64,000 nucleotides of DNA from Leptolyngbya sp. SIO1E4 (lineage in GTDB: Bacteria; Cyanobacteriota; Cyanobacteriia; Phormidesmidales; Phormidesmidaceae), in assembly GCA_010672825.2 (NCBI GenBank), contig JAAHFU020000007.1, positions 62,001-126,000 on the forward strand, written 5' to 3'. The notes beneath the pieces are model-generated. The model saw only the letters and a program-made list of their open reading frames with translations, searched no databases and was not told the origin of the DNA. Positions 1 through 9,745 of the stretch are shown in pieces (the stretch's first letter is position 1; each line of letters begins with the position of its first letter). A program made the position numbers and the translations under genes.

Positions 1-1455
1 ACGGAACATATGATTTGCCCATTCCTGCACATCATATTTCTGCACAGCCTCGTACAGCTTTTGCATCCGCTTTTGCTGCTCTTCTGGGCTCATCGCCAGT
101 GCCTGGTCAATGCACTCATCCATATGCTGGTCTGAATAGGGATTCGTCAAAATAGCATCTGGCAGTTCCACAGAAGAACCCGTGAATTCTGACAAAATTA
201 ACACCCCATTCCGGCCCTGGTGAGCGGAGATGTACTCCTTGGCAACCAAGTTCAGCCCGTCGCGCAGGGGGGGAATCCAGGCAATGTCTGCTGTTTGATA
301 AAACGCCATCAAGTCATGGAAAGGAACCGGCTCAGTAAATAGAAGAATTGGGGTCCAGTTGAGCTTAGAAAAGCGCCCGTTAATCTTGCCGACTAGCTGC
401 TCGATCTGGCTTTGGGCAAGCTTATAGACCCGCATCCCCGCTGCAGCTTTGACCGCAGTCATGACCAGGTTGACTTTACCCTGTAGTTCAGGCTGACGTT
501 CAAGCAAGCGCTCATAGCACAGCAGCATTTCCTTCGCGCCTTTCACATAGTCAACCCGGCCAGCAGAAACAATCAGCTTGTTGTCCCCAATGTCATCTCG
601 GATCTTCTTCACCTGCCGCTGCACCTCTGGTGAATTCACCACCTCTGCGATGTAGCCGGGGTTGGTGCCGACCGGAAAGGCGTCTAAGTTGACAGTACGG
701 CCCTGATATCGCAGCTGCTTGGTCATTTCTGGCTCTGCTAAAGCCAATCCATGGGGCGTAAAGGCAGAACGCACCGGTTCCCGCTCTACAATGTCGACTT
801 CTCGCAGGCTGCGGGCCACCGATACAAAGTTCTCCACATAGCGAGGAATATGGAAGCCGCAAAGATCACAGCAAAGTAGGCTATCTACGATCGCCTGCCG
901 CCAGTGCAAGATATTAAACACATCAGCCGCGGGGAAGGGGGTGTGGTGGAAGAAAGCAATTTTGACATTGGGCATCTTTTGCCGAATGTAGTAAGGCGTT
1001 AACCACAAGTTGTAATCGTGAATCCAGATCAGCGCATCTTCCGCAGCATCCTCACAGGCGGCATCTGCGAAAAGCTGGTTGATGTGCTGAAAGTTTTCCC
1101 AGTCTGAACTTTCATAAGTGAAATGCTCTGGAAAAGAATGCAGAATGGGCCAAAAGGCTTCTTTCGCGGTGATGTGATAAAAGTCCTTGACCTGTTGTGC
1201 CGTCAGCGGAATACGTCGCACTTCACAGCTCTCACTACCCCCTTCCATAACCACACGCTCTTCAAAGTTGGCCTGCTGCTTGCTTGTGACTTGTTTCCAG
1301 GCAATCCAAGTGCTGCTCTCGGCATTCGCAAAAAATGTTTTCAGCGTTGGGACAATGCCGTTAGGACTTTTTTTATCCCGGTAGACAATCTTGCCATCTA
1401 CATTGACTTCGTCGTAAGGCTCGCGGTGGTAGAGAATTACGAGGGAAGATTTCAT
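1..1455 (-). CDS. ggpS: Glucosylglycerol-phosphate synthase (3' end beyond window)
   Basis: Makes glucosylglycerol phosphate from ADP-glucose and glycerol 3-phosphate, the first step in synthesis of the compatible solute glucosylglycerol; a cytosolic GT20 enzyme. The minus-strand reading frame starts MKSSLVILYHREPYDEV, the characteristic N-terminus of cyanobacterial GgpS rather than trehalose-phosphate synthase, and continues through KKSPNGIVPTLK. An AGGAGGT ribosome site lies just upstream of the ATG at 1455. 485 codons are present of a family length near 500, so only the last few residues are missing. It diverges from gghA across a 0.94 kb region, so synthesis and breakdown of the same solute sit side by side. 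Family assignment is by remembered similarity and is strong. Confidence 0.92.
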   Translation of the reverse strand, partial: MKSSLVILYHREPYDEVNVDGKIVYRDKKSPNGIVPTLKTFFANAESSTWIAWKQVTSKQQANFEERVVMEGGSESCEVRRIPLTAQQVKDFYHITAKEAFWPILHSFPEHFTYESSDWENFQHINQLFADAACEDAAEDALIWIHDYNLWLTPYYIRQKMPNVKIAFFHHTPFPAADVFNILHWRQAIVDSLLCCDLCGFHIPRYVENFVSVARSLREVDIVEREPVRSAFTPHGLALAEPEMTKQLRYQGRTVNLDAFPVGTNPGYIAEVVNSPEVQRQVKKIRDDIGDNKLIVSAGRVDYVKGAKEMLLCYERLLERQPELQGKVNLVMTAVKAAAGMRVYKLAQSQIEQLVGKINGRFSKLNWTPILLFTEPVPFHDLMAFYQTADIAWIPPLRDGLNLVAKEYISAHQGRNGVLILSEFTGSSVELPDAILTNPYSDQHMDECIDQALAMSPEEQQKRMQKLYEAVQKYDVQEWANHMFR

Positions 1456-2397
1456 CTGGACCTCCTGACTGTTAGTTGCCTGACACGGTCTTCAACACGG
1501 CTCAGCACGGATGCTAAAGGCGACTTTGGCTTCTAAGACATGTGCAAGATTACAAGAAATCAAGAGACCCCTCTCAGGGTGTAGAGAAACATTGTTCAGT
1601 TTATTAAGGAATCTAAAGATTGTTGTGTATTAACGCTTAATGAATGCTCCTGTTCTCTGCACGCTGTGTTAATTAAGCCCTGGGATACTAGAGTTGCCCC
1701 CAAATCCTTCGCCATTCAGGCTGGCCAAGTGGCAGTAAGCTTTGCAATGCTGGCTGCACGGTGAAATTGGTCAGTGTTGTAAATAGAGTGTGAACGTTAT
1801 CACCCTACCCAACTTTTTGAAAAAACTGGTTAGGGTTCTAGGCCCACACAAAGGCTAAGAAAGCGCCTCTAGTATATCGAACTGTTTCATCCGCCCTTGA
1901 GCATCCCTCGTCAGGTAGAGATTTGCGGCTCAATCGCAGCATACTGAGACCCCTGCACAACGCTGATTCCGGGAAAATCATGAGGTTAGCGTCTCTAATC
2001 CTTGCGAATTAAGTAATTATGGTGATTTACTGACGACTGCCGGGCACTCTTGAGTGCTAATCATTAACGACGCTGCTGTTATATTTAGCCGCATCCTCAA
2101 AGAAAACACCGCTCGACCTTTAGCAAACTTGACAGAAAGCGCAGTCAAAGTTGTTTCTGAACATCTACAATGCCTGCCAGACTATAAAGATGTCGCTAAT
2201 ATTCGACGCGATCTTCTGTTGACCTTTGGCAGAGACACCCCCAGTTGTTCAAGAGACAGTGTCTCTAGACAGTCTCTTCTGCCCTTTGGCAGAGACACCC
2301 CTAGTTGTTCAGGAGACAGGTTTCTAGGTAGTCTCCTCTGCCCTTTCTCAGTCAACTTCATTTGTGACCTCACATCCCCTTCAAGAGAACAGACATC
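1456..2397. promoter_or_regulatory. Divergent ggpS-gghA control region
   Basis: 942 bp without a convincing gene. It must hold the ggpS promoter (minus) and the gghA promoter (plus). The gghA-proximal part contains the 60-bp tandem repeat annotated separately. The only open frames run antisense into ggpS or overlap the gghA start and have no recognisable protein character. Confidence 0.6.
2221..2340. repeat. 60-bp tandem repeat, two units, upstream of gghA
   Basis: Units 2221-2280 and 2281-2340 share CTTTGGCAGAGACACCC, AGTTGTTCA and GAGACAG, followed by a GTCTC-rich tail with a 1-nt indel. Unit 1 contains the palindrome AGAGACAGTGTCTCT at 2252-2266 (7-bp arms). The array ends 57 bp before the gghA start, so it falls in the promoter or leader. 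A role as operator or RNA structure is inference. Confidence 0.75.
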
Positions 2398-4977
2398 GTG
2401 GCAGTCAAGCGCATCCCCAACATATGTCTCGTAGAAGATGAGACCCAGACGTTACTAAACTGGGCTGCATCAGTTATGGCCTCGGATGACACCTATTTCA
2501 GTCGGGGTCAGCGGCTGGCCAAACGTTTAGGGGCTCACTACCGACGAGATGGCCTGACCGAATTTGGCTTTTGGACTCCAGAGTTAACTGCAGACGTGAT
2601 CCAGTCGGAACGAACCCTGGAACTGGAAGTTTTGACCCCATTAGAGCCCATCAACTTTCGGACGCCTCAGCAAACGCTGCAATTTCAGCGGGATCGGGTT
2701 CCCGTGGCACAGCAAGGAGAGTTCCTGTGGGCCGTCGTATCAGGGGTTCGGGCAGGCAGCCGTAACGCTATAGGCGCCTTTTATTGGCTGCGCTATGTCG
2801 ATGCTGAGCAGCGGGTACATATGATTCGCGACCCCTTAGCGTACTCAGTTCCTTACGGGGTGTTTGCCCCGGCGGAAGTTTATGACATGCGACAGGTGCA
2901 GCGGCGACGGGCTGATCTCAGCTATCTACGGCGGACATCGGCTCCTAAAGGCGTGCCTGATGCTGAAATTCCTCGCATTCCCCCTCCTACTAATATTTTG
3001 CAAGTTCACGTCAAAACGGCTTCTCCAGAGGGCACCCTGGAAGGGCTTACCCGAGTCTTTCAACGGGTGTCAGACAAATTAGCCACAGGGGAGTTGCTGA
3101 CACCTGCAGAGGAAGTCTATGCGGGCTATGAAGCCGTTCAACTCTTGCCCGTCGAGCCGACGATTGAGTACCGGCGCGAAGATCCCAATAGCGAGCATGA
3201 GGTCTTTGCTATCCATCCCGACGCTGACCTCGACCCCTCTGGTGAGAAGGCACGTGAGCAGGGGGCGGAAGACACCCCAGAGCCAGAAGCAATTAATACG
3301 GTAGAAGTAACGCTCCGTAAGCCCAATACCCAGAACTGGGGATACGATGTGCCTATTTTGGCCTCGTCTGCTACAAACCCGGCTGTATTGGGGAGCTTAC
3401 GACCTGATGAGGTCATTGACTTTACCGCCACCCTGCATAATTTTTCCACTGGGCCGATTCAGCTGATTTACGACCTGGTATATGGGCATTCCGATAACCA
3501 AGGGTTAGAGCTGCTTGCACAGCAGTTCTTTAAGGGCCCCAATATGTATGGGCAAGACTTAAATCACCAGCTGCCTCAGGTGCGAGCCATTTTGTTAGAG
3601 ATGCAGCGGCGAAAAATCAATACCGGCGCTGATGGTATTCGAGTCGATGGAGGGCAAGACTTTCGCTTTTTCAATCCCCTGTCGGGGCGAGTCGAGCAGG
3701 ATGATGCCTATCTATTGGCCATGAGTGATGTGGTGCAAGACATCTATGGCTATCGGCGGTTGCTGTTTACGATTTTTGAAGATGGTCGCCCATGGCCTGA
3801 GGAAGGTTGGGAAGAAAAATCAACCTATCGTGAACTGATTGAAATGAAGCTGGGTTCCTTCCAGTGGGGGCCGCTAATTTTTGCCCATAACACCCCTACC
3901 CTGAAAGGCTTTTGGGATCGCAAGTGGCGACGGGTCTGCGAAGTGATTTTTCAGGGCGACCACTGGATCACAGGCTGCGGCAACCACGACACTGTGCGCC
4001 GGGGTAATCAGCTTGCTCCAGAGGCTGACATCAACTGGAACCTGGGCAAAACCTTACCTCAGGTGTTGCATCGCGCATACAACAACTCCGCCACGCTGCT
4101 GTGGGTGCATGGCTTTTCGCCGGGCCTACCGATGGACTTTTTGAATGCCAATGTAGGCACCCCGTGGGGCTTTTTCCGTAATACCGACGATCGCTATGGG
4201 GTTAAGGTGGTCTCTGAAGAGGTCGGGTTTCTCGATTGGGAAATTGAGCCTGCAATGTATTCCGAAGTGGATGCCTTTCCGCAGCTCAAGGCATTGGGCT
4301 TTAAAGATTATGACCAACTGCGGGATTTTGCCTACGCGCTGCGGGATGCCATGATCGAAACTGATTACGACTTACAAGAAGTGGCCCAAATTTGCCAGCA
4401 TTGTTTAGGGGGAGAAGACGGCATTACCTGCGAAGTCCCGGCGTTAGAAGAACTCAATGAGCCGAGTTTGCCCAATTTCTTAGCGACGCTGGATGTGCCT
4501 AAGCTAAAGGCATTTGCCATGGCCTTTATGGAAGATGGGCATGACATGTGCAACGTGACCCGATACCTAGAAGATTTAGATGGCTCGACCAGTCACTTTG
4601 GATTGCGGCTGCGGCAGTTTCGTACCCGTCGTCCATGGCTGCGGGAAAATTTAACCGGTCGCGATCGCTTCAACCGCATTAGTGATGACCAGCGTACGAT
4701 TTTCTATGGCTATCGTACAGAACCTAACGCAGAGGACGTCCTGCCTGATGAGATTGTGCTTCTAGCCCATATGGGGGGAGAGCCCATGGTGGTTAATCCA
4801 GGAGATTGGCTGCAGCTAGACATGTCGCAATGGACCGTTGCCCTGGCAACCCCTGGCCTCAATTTGCAGCGAGACTTGAAGGATCTGCGCTCGTTTGAAC
4901 TCCGGGATGGCGAAGGGGTTTTACTAGAACCCTTAAAAACGATGCAGTCTCGCTTGGAAAATGGATTGAGCGCTTGA
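2398..4977 (+). CDS. gghA: Glucosylglycerol hydrolase
   Basis: Hydrolyses glucosylglycerol to glucose and glycerol and so lowers the solute pool, for example after a drop in salinity. The 859-residue protein has a long N-terminal region and a GH13-like barrel: GADGIRVDGGQDF carries the nucleophile-type Asp of region II, and GCGNHDTVRRG matches the region IV NHD motif. This is the domain pattern of Synechocystis Slr1670-type GghA. The start is GTG at 2398 (MAVKRIPNICLVEDE) with only a weak purine-rich ribosome site. Divergence from ggpS supports the call. A general alpha-glucosidase role is the main alternative. Confidence 0.86.
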   Translation: MAVKRIPNICLVEDETQTLLNWAASVMASDDTYFSRGQRLAKRLGAHYRRDGLTEFGFWTPELTADVIQSERTLELEVLTPLEPINFRTPQQTLQFQRDRVPVAQQGEFLWAVVSGVRAGSRNAIGAFYWLRYVDAEQRVHMIRDPLAYSVPYGVFAPAEVYDMRQVQRRRADLSYLRRTSAPKGVPDAEIPRIPPPTNILQVHVKTASPEGTLEGLTRVFQRVSDKLATGELLTPAEEVYAGYEAVQLLPVEPTIEYRREDPNSEHEVFAIHPDADLDPSGEKAREQGAEDTPEPEAINTVEVTLRKPNTQNWGYDVPILASSATNPAVLGSLRPDEVIDFTATLHNFSTGPIQLIYDLVYGHSDNQGLELLAQQFFKGPNMYGQDLNHQLPQVRAILLEMQRRKINTGADGIRVDGGQDFRFFNPLSGRVEQDDAYLLAMSDVVQDIYGYRRLLFTIFEDGRPWPEEGWEEKSTYRELIEMKLGSFQWGPLIFAHNTPTLKGFWDRKWRRVCEVIFQGDHWITGCGNHDTVRRGNQLAPEADINWNLGKTLPQVLHRAYNNSATLLWVHGFSPGLPMDFLNANVGTPWGFFRNTDDRYGVKVVSEEVGFLDWEIEPAMYSEVDAFPQLKALGFKDYDQLRDFAYALRDAMIETDYDLQEVAQICQHCLGGEDGITCEVPALEELNEPSLPNFLATLDVPKLKAFAMAFMEDGHDMCNVTRYLEDLDGSTSHFGLRLRQFRTRRPWLRENLTGRDRFNRISDDQRTIFYGYRTEPNAEDVLPDEIVLLAHMGGEPMVVNPGDWLQLDMSQWTVALATPGLNLQRDLKDLRSFELRDGEGVLLEPLKTMQSRLENGLSA

Positions 4978-5004
4978 GGGCAAACAGGATTTGCCCTTGG
5001 GGAA

Positions 5005-5080
5005 TATAGCGGTTTGCATTCGGAAACCCTAGCCCCTGTTTTGACCCAGATGTACTGGACTCTACTGAAAAAGGCTGTAG
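5005..5080 (-). repeat. MITE-like element, copy 1 (shortened)
   Basis: Begins TATAGCGGTTTGCATTC and ends GGCTGTAG. The interior has the family block TTGACCCAGATGTACTGGAC. It is inverted relative to the copies at 28445 and 62387 and shortened in its middle. Confidence 0.75.
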
Positions 5081-5179
5081 GGAGGGTTATTTGAGCATAG
5101 CCTCCCCCAGCATTGGAGGATTGGCCAGGAATCTTCTGGTGGGTGCAGGGGGTTAGTGATTCGGTTTACTCGAACTCTG

Positions 5180-5209
5180 AAGAGCCCTGAGGTTATGAAC
5201 CCAGGGCTC
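5180..5209. terminator. Hairpin between convergent genes
   Basis: AGAGCCCTG (5180-5188) pairs perfectly with CAGGGCTCT (5201-5209), with GGTT/AACC pairing inside the loop. It sits between two converging genes but has no clear T-run on either side, so termination is likely rather than shown. Confidence 0.45.
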
Positions 5210-5331
5210 TATGTTATGGGGGCTTAAGTAAGAAAATTACAGCTGCTGATAGAAAGACAATAAGGGCACAGGGTTGTCAGCCCTTGGGGGAAGGGAAACC
5301 CAGCCTGAAGATTGTATGTAGTGCCCTACCG

Positions 5332-6636
5332 TTAGAGGGGGTTAGATTTGACCGGAGCTGGAGGACGTATCCTGGGCTTGCTCTTGGATTGAGGTGCGCT
5401 GGGTTGGTGACGAGGGCCATGGCTAGGTCGCCGCTGTCCGCCACCTGGAGGACGACCTCTCTTTTTGCGCTTCGCTTTCTTGGGCGGCACGATGCCAACG
5501 GCCCGGCCATCAATCAGAACCAGTTGTTTACCCTGACGCTCTACATCCAGTTCCCAAAAGTAGCCGACAATTTTGCCAGAAATCTGTCCTGCAATGTGCA
5601 GTCGAAAGGCTCTTTGGCTCTTATCTTGCCGCTTGGCTGCCTGCAAAATCTTGACCTGAATTTGACTGGTATCCTCATCAAATTCCAGGATCTCACCTCG
5701 AATGGAGAAATAGTTTTCTGAGGGGAGTTCTACTGATGCAGCCCCGGCGTTGTCATCGGCGGGCGTTTCAGAGGGGGACTCTGCTGCCCCGTCTGGTTCA
5801 GGCATGTCAGAGGCTTCAGGGGATGCAACTGTTTCCGGCTCAGAAACATCAGCGGCTGTGACCGCTTCAGGCTCAGGGACTTCAGGGGTCGCAGCGGCTT
5901 CAGGTTCAAGCGTGGCTTCAGGTTCAGGCATGGCTTCAGGTTCAGCAATTTCAGCCTCAGCTGTTACCGACGCTTCAGCTGTTTCATCTACCTCAGCTGC
6001 CGATATTTCAGCATCTTCCTGATCAGCGCTTTCTTGATCTGATTTTCCTTGGGACTCCTGCTCTGCGTCAGGGGTTTCTCCAGGCATGCCCAGGGTCTCT
6101 GGTTCCCAGACCCCGACAATTTGCAAATGCAAATCTGTTTCTTTAGTCCCTTCTTTATTCGCTTCGTCAGCCTGACGAGTCCGTGGGTACACCACCCATA
6201 GGTGAGATGTTTCTAAATCAATATATTTCTTAACTAAACTCGTGACTCGCCCCAGCAGCACCGAGTCAACTTCTGTGCCGTCTTCAGTCTTTAAGCAGCC
6301 TCGGTTGATCTGCTCTTCAGTGGGAGTGTATGTGCCCCGTACAAGCCCGATCGCCCGGTATTGCATCCGCTCACTGGGGGGCGAGATAGGATGTAAGGCA
6401 ACGGCTGGTTTGCTCGTTTCTTCAGCGGGTTTTTGAGTATCTTCAGTTGAAGACTGAACTTCTGGTGAAGACTGAACTTCTGGGCGCGACGGTTTAGCTG
6501 GGGCAGGGACAGCCTCCGAGGAGGGAGTTGGCGAACGATGGGGAGGTTCCGTCAAAGAGGGCCGCTGAGGCGGCTGCTTCAAGGATTTCCCAACTGATTG
6601 AGATGAATTCGATGATTGATGCTCCGCAGCACTCAT
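5332..6636 (-). CDS. Cyanobacterial protein of unknown function with acidic Pro-Glu-Ala linker
   Basis: No named family recognised. A Pro/Ser-rich N-terminus leads to a folded-looking block (around YRAIGLVRGTYTPTEEQ to HLWVVYPRT), then a long acidic linker dominated by PEA/PEP repeats, a second folded block (around NYFSIRGEILEFDEDTSQ to LVLIDGRAVGIVPPK), and a very basic Lys/Arg/Pro tail. The charge segregation suggests binding to RNA, DNA or a large complex, which is inference only. The ATG at 6636 is preferred because AGGAGG and CGGAG lie just upstream; ATG at 6696 or TTG at 6747 would lengthen it. I recall similar blocks only from cyanobacteria. Confidence 0.72.
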   Translation of the reverse strand: MSAAEHQSSNSSQSVGKSLKQPPQRPSLTEPPHRSPTPSSEAVPAPAKPSRPEVQSSPEVQSSTEDTQKPAEETSKPAVALHPISPPSERMQYRAIGLVRGTYTPTEEQINRGCLKTEDGTEVDSVLLGRVTSLVKKYIDLETSHLWVVYPRTRQADEANKEGTKETDLHLQIVGVWEPETLGMPGETPDAEQESQGKSDQESADQEDAEISAAEVDETAEASVTAEAEIAEPEAMPEPEATLEPEAAATPEVPEPEAVTAADVSEPETVASPEASDMPEPDGAAESPSETPADDNAGAASVELPSENYFSIRGEILEFDEDTSQIQVKILQAAKRQDKSQRAFRLHIAGQISGKIVGYFWELDVERQGKQLVLIDGRAVGIVPPKKAKRKKRGRPPGGGQRRPSHGPRHQPSAPQSKSKPRIRPPAPVKSNPL

Positions 6637-6948
6637 GGATCTCCGATCCTCCTGAACCTGAAAACTTACACCCCCGATGGGCTGAACGGGCGGCATTCCC
6701 TCAAGGTTAACACTGCTGTTGGATATCCCAATTGTGATGGGTTCCAATTTCCACCCTCAGGGTAAGGACGTTTTTTAGTCATCCTCCCTCTTCATCCGCA
6801 ATGATCTTAGAAAAATCCGTACTGTTCTTAGGAAAATCCCTATTGTTTTTACCAAACCTTATAAAAGAGACAACGTTTACCTCATTTTCCAGGTTGTGAG
6901 GGCAGACGAAAGCGCTAAGATGAGCACGTTGAATTTAGGATCGCTGCT

Positions 6949-7872
6949 GTGGCTGTAAAACGCAACCGCTGGCTAGTTATTAGCGTTTTGGTCGTTGCTA
7001 TTGGGGCCTTTTTGACGCTGTCTTTGCTGCCATTGCTGGCAGGACGGGGCGGTCACCACACGGCAACTCCGGCTGAGCAAGCCTCAGGAACAGCGGATGC
7101 CCAGGCCGAGCTGGAAGACAGGGCTCGAGGCTATGAATCAGTCTTGGAGCGAGAGCCTGATAACCAGACAGCTCTCCAGGGGTTGGCGGATACCCGCAGC
7201 CGCCTGAATGACTTGGAAGGGGTTGTTGAACCGCTAGAGAGGCTGGTTGAGCTAAATCCTGACATTCCTGAATATCAAATCTTGCTGGGGCAAACGAAGC
7301 AAACTTTAGGAGACCTGGAAGGTGCTGCCCAGGCATACCGAACCGTGCTCACTGAAAGCCCGGGCAACATGGATGCCTTGCAAGCACTGGTCGCCCTTTT
7401 GTTTGAGCAAGAACGCCCGCAAGCGGCGATCGGGCTCCTGCAAGATACCTTGCAGACTGCAAGTCAGGCAAACGAAGTGACTCCTGGCTCCATTGATGTG
7501 GTGTCGGTGCAGTTACTCTTAGCCCAAGTTTATGTAGAAGATGGGCAGGTAGATGATGCCCTTCGTGTTTACGATGAGGTCATCGAAATTGCTAGCGATG
7601 ATTTCCGCCCCCGCCTAGCTAAGGCACTGGTGCTGACAGACATTGGCAACGTGGCTGAAGCCGCCCTCCTGTTTGAGCAAGCTGAAGAAATGGCCCCCGA
7701 TCAATATAAAGATCAGGTGCGTGAGCTAGCAGCGGGCTCTACAGGCACAGGGGCTCCCTCCCCAGCCGGTGAAGACACCCCCGCCAAGGATGATTCAGCG
7801 GCAGAAGCAGATCCGTCCGATGCTTCAGAAGCTGGGGATGCCTCTGAAGAAGGGAATGATTTTATTGAGTAG
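6949..7872 (+). CDS. Membrane-anchored TPR protein
   Basis: 307 residues. A single hydrophobic segment at about residues 8-30 (WLVISVLVVAIGAFLTL) acts as a signal anchor. It is followed by at least four tetratricopeptide units (from LEDRARGYESVLEREPDNQ onwards) and an acidic Asp/Glu/Ala-rich tail. TPRs mediate protein-protein contacts, probably in assembly of a membrane complex; the partner is unknown. The start is GTG at 6949, because the ATG at 6920 is in another frame that stops at once. It is divergent from the acidic-linker protein across about 300 bp containing the tandem motif TTAGAAAAATCC/TTAGGAAAATCC, which may belong to their promoters. Confidence 0.78.
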   Translation: MAVKRNRWLVISVLVVAIGAFLTLSLLPLLAGRGGHHTATPAEQASGTADAQAELEDRARGYESVLEREPDNQTALQGLADTRSRLNDLEGVVEPLERLVELNPDIPEYQILLGQTKQTLGDLEGAAQAYRTVLTESPGNMDALQALVALLFEQERPQAAIGLLQDTLQTASQANEVTPGSIDVVSVQLLLAQVYVEDGQVDDALRVYDEVIEIASDDFRPRLAKALVLTDIGNVAEAALLFEQAEEMAPDQYKDQVRELAAGSTGTGAPSPAGEDTPAKDDSAAEADPSDASEAGDASEEGNDFIE

Positions 7873-7918
7873 AAACGGGGGCTAGCACCTCTTTAAACCC
7901 TCAGGGTGCTGTGAATCC

Positions 7919-9745
7919 TCAATTTGTCGCTGGCGACAGAAAAACGCCGAGCCCGTTGTGAACCCGACCGACGGTGCCGCGATGGCGGTTGATTAAGCTA
8001 CCTCCGAGATAAAGGCTAGAAGAACTGCCCCCATCCAGGTTTAGGGCATCCTGCGCGCCGAGCTGCACCATCATCTGTGCGGCTTCTTGGAGGGTGGGGC
8101 CTCGCCCCCCTGGACTGTAGTGCATGGCCACTAGCAGGAGCTTGCCATCGGCGGTGACGCCTACAGCACTTCGGGGCGCTGCCTGGGCCGCAAAGGCATC
8201 ACTAAAGCCCTCAGCCTTGGCATCTACTACAATTTGCCCCCCTTGCACCAACAAGGGGCCTCCCCCGATCGCGTGTGGCAATTCCCCAAAAGCAGGGGGA
8301 CGCACTTCTGGGGTCAGGGTCAGGGTCGTTCCAGGGGGGAGCGATCGCGCCGCTTCCGCGTAGGAGCGCACGGCTAGCAAGTATCCCTCTAAAGGAATGG
8401 GATAAGCCCCGCTGCCAACAGCCCCTGCTGGGGTTTGCTGCGTTACCTGATTTTGGGTGACGGTCACCAGGGTCTCATTCTCGATCACCGGGGCATAGGT
8501 GCTGCCCCAGGGCGAAGTGTAGAGGCCAATGCCGGCTTGCACGTAGCCGCTGTTAATTTGCCCCACAGAAAAACTGCCGCCCTGGTTCGTCGTCAAGCGA
8601 TGGGCCAAAAAGAGACGACTGAGGAGAAAGCGCCCCTGATTGTTCCAGGCGATCGCGCCGCGATTCAAAATCGGGCCAGAAATCCAGCGGTTTTCGGTGC
8701 GCACGGCCCCCAGGGGTAACTGGTTATTGCGGTTAAAAAATCCGGCGTTGATGGCTGCCACCGCACCCCAATTTTGGGCGGTGGTGATCAGCGGTGCCGT
8801 CCCCGGCATCTGCCCTGGATTTGGCCAAATGGGGCGCATCGCCACCTCTGGCCCCAAATCGAGCCGCAGCTGGTGAACCGGAAAGGCACGATTACCGACG
8901 GTGAGATATTCATCTCGCCACTGCAGCCCTGGTGCCCAGAGAATGTCCCGAGGCATGACATCTGCCTGAGTCAGGTCGATCACCACCCGATGAGGGTTTG
9001 TCAGACTCCAGACGCGAGGGCGGGCGGTGTCATCAAAAGTGCCCTGAATTTGTATCGTGCCCCGCCCTGGCTGAACTTGAAGGGTCTTCAAGGTATTACC
9101 TTCGCCTGTAGTGAGGGCGGTGGTCTGAAAGGAAGCCGCCGCATTGGCCTGCAGTGTCAGGGTAAAGGCGGTGGGGTCTTCTGTCAGGCTCCAGAGTACG
9201 GGGCGATCGGTCTCTAGCACCAGGCGATCGCCCCAGGATTGTCGTCCCCGTCTGCCCACGAGTACCGAGGCGGCTGGTGCCTGAATGCTTAACTGGTTGC
9301 CAGCAGGCTGGAGTTGCCAGCCCTGTTGAGCAGCCCAGGCGGTGATATCAACATAGCGATAGCCGTTGTCAATCCAGGTAGGCAGGGACTGTGGCTGTTC
9401 TGCAAACCAGAGAACGGGCTGCTGCCCTGCCACGGCAGTGTTCTGCAGATCCACCCCTAGGTGGCGCATCAGGGGAATATCAGCCAACCCAATGCGATCG
9501 CCCCGCTGCTGCCAGGGAATCGGCACCGTTGTGTTGCCGACGCTCACCGCAGTGCCTTGCAGAGCCGCCGTTTCGAGCTGAGCTAAATGCTGTGCCCGTT
9601 GGGGTTGCCCACTGTTTTGAGCCGTGAGAGCGATCGCAGCAGACCCGTGGAGTAACGTCATTCCGGGCAGTAGCCCAATCAGCCCTAGCCTTAGCAAACG
9701 TACCCGTAGCGGATGTGCAAATCTCCAGGCTCTGATGGCTGTCAT
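7919..9745 (-). CDS. Exported phosphodiester glycosidase (NAGPA-domain) family protein
   Basis: The C-terminal half is a NAGPA/DUF2233-type domain, recognisable by INAGFF, GGGPLLVQGG and the hallmark LNLDGGSSSSLYL. Family members uncap or cleave phosphodiester-linked sugars or are surface polysaccharide enzymes; the substrate here is unknown. The N-terminus has an Arg-rich stretch and a hydrophobic segment ending in a likely signal peptide (LIGLLPGMTLLHGSAAIA), followed by a middle beta-rich region resembling AMIN-type domains. ATG at 9745 is preferred: GGGAGG lies 6-7 nt upstream, whereas the in-frame GTG at 9790 has no comparable site. It converges on the TPR gene with a 46-bp gap. Confidence 0.82.
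   Translation of the reverse strand: MTAIRAWRFAHPLRVRLLRLGLIGLLPGMTLLHGSAAIALTAQNSGQPQRAQHLAQLETAALQGTAVSVGNTTVPIPWQQRGDRIGLADIPLMRHLGVDLQNTAVAGQQPVLWFAEQPQSLPTWIDNGYRYVDITAWAAQQGWQLQPAGNQLSIQAPAASVLVGRRGRQSWGDRLVLETDRPVLWSLTEDPTAFTLTLQANAAASFQTTALTTGEGNTLKTLQVQPGRGTIQIQGTFDDTARPRVWSLTNPHRVVIDLTQADVMPRDILWAPGLQWRDEYLTVGNRAFPVHQLRLDLGPEVAMRPIWPNPGQMPGTAPLITTAQNWGAVAAINAGFFNRNNQLPLGAVRTENRWISGPILNRGAIAWNNQGRFLLSRLFLAHRLTTNQGGSFSVGQINSGYVQAGIGLYTSPWGSTYAPVIENETLVTVTQNQVTQQTPAGAVGSGAYPIPLEGYLLAVRSYAEAARSLPPGTTLTLTPEVRPPAFGELPHAIGGGPLLVQGGQIVVDAKAEGFSDAFAAQAAPRSAVGVTADGKLLLVAMHYSPGGRGPTLQEAAQMMVQLGAQDALNLDGGSSSSLYLGGSLINRHRGTVGRVHNGLGVFLSPATN

Larger units (their letters stand above)
4978..5331. 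other. Convergent intergenic region
   Basis: 354 bp between the ends of gghA (plus) and the next gene (minus). It holds one MITE-like repeat copy (5005-5080) and a strong hairpin (5180-5209); no gene is visible. Confidence 0.6.

Noticed and set aside
1123-1536. 137-codon plus-strand ORF
   Set aside because: Lies antisense to the ggpS start, whose frame has clear family similarity and a ribosome site.
2054-2434. 126-codon ORF before gghA
   Set aside because: Composed of the tandem repeat and overlaps the gghA start; no protein-like pattern.
5750-6022. Ser/Gly/Ala-rich plus-strand ORF
   Set aside because: Mirror frame of the PEA-repeat linker on the other strand.
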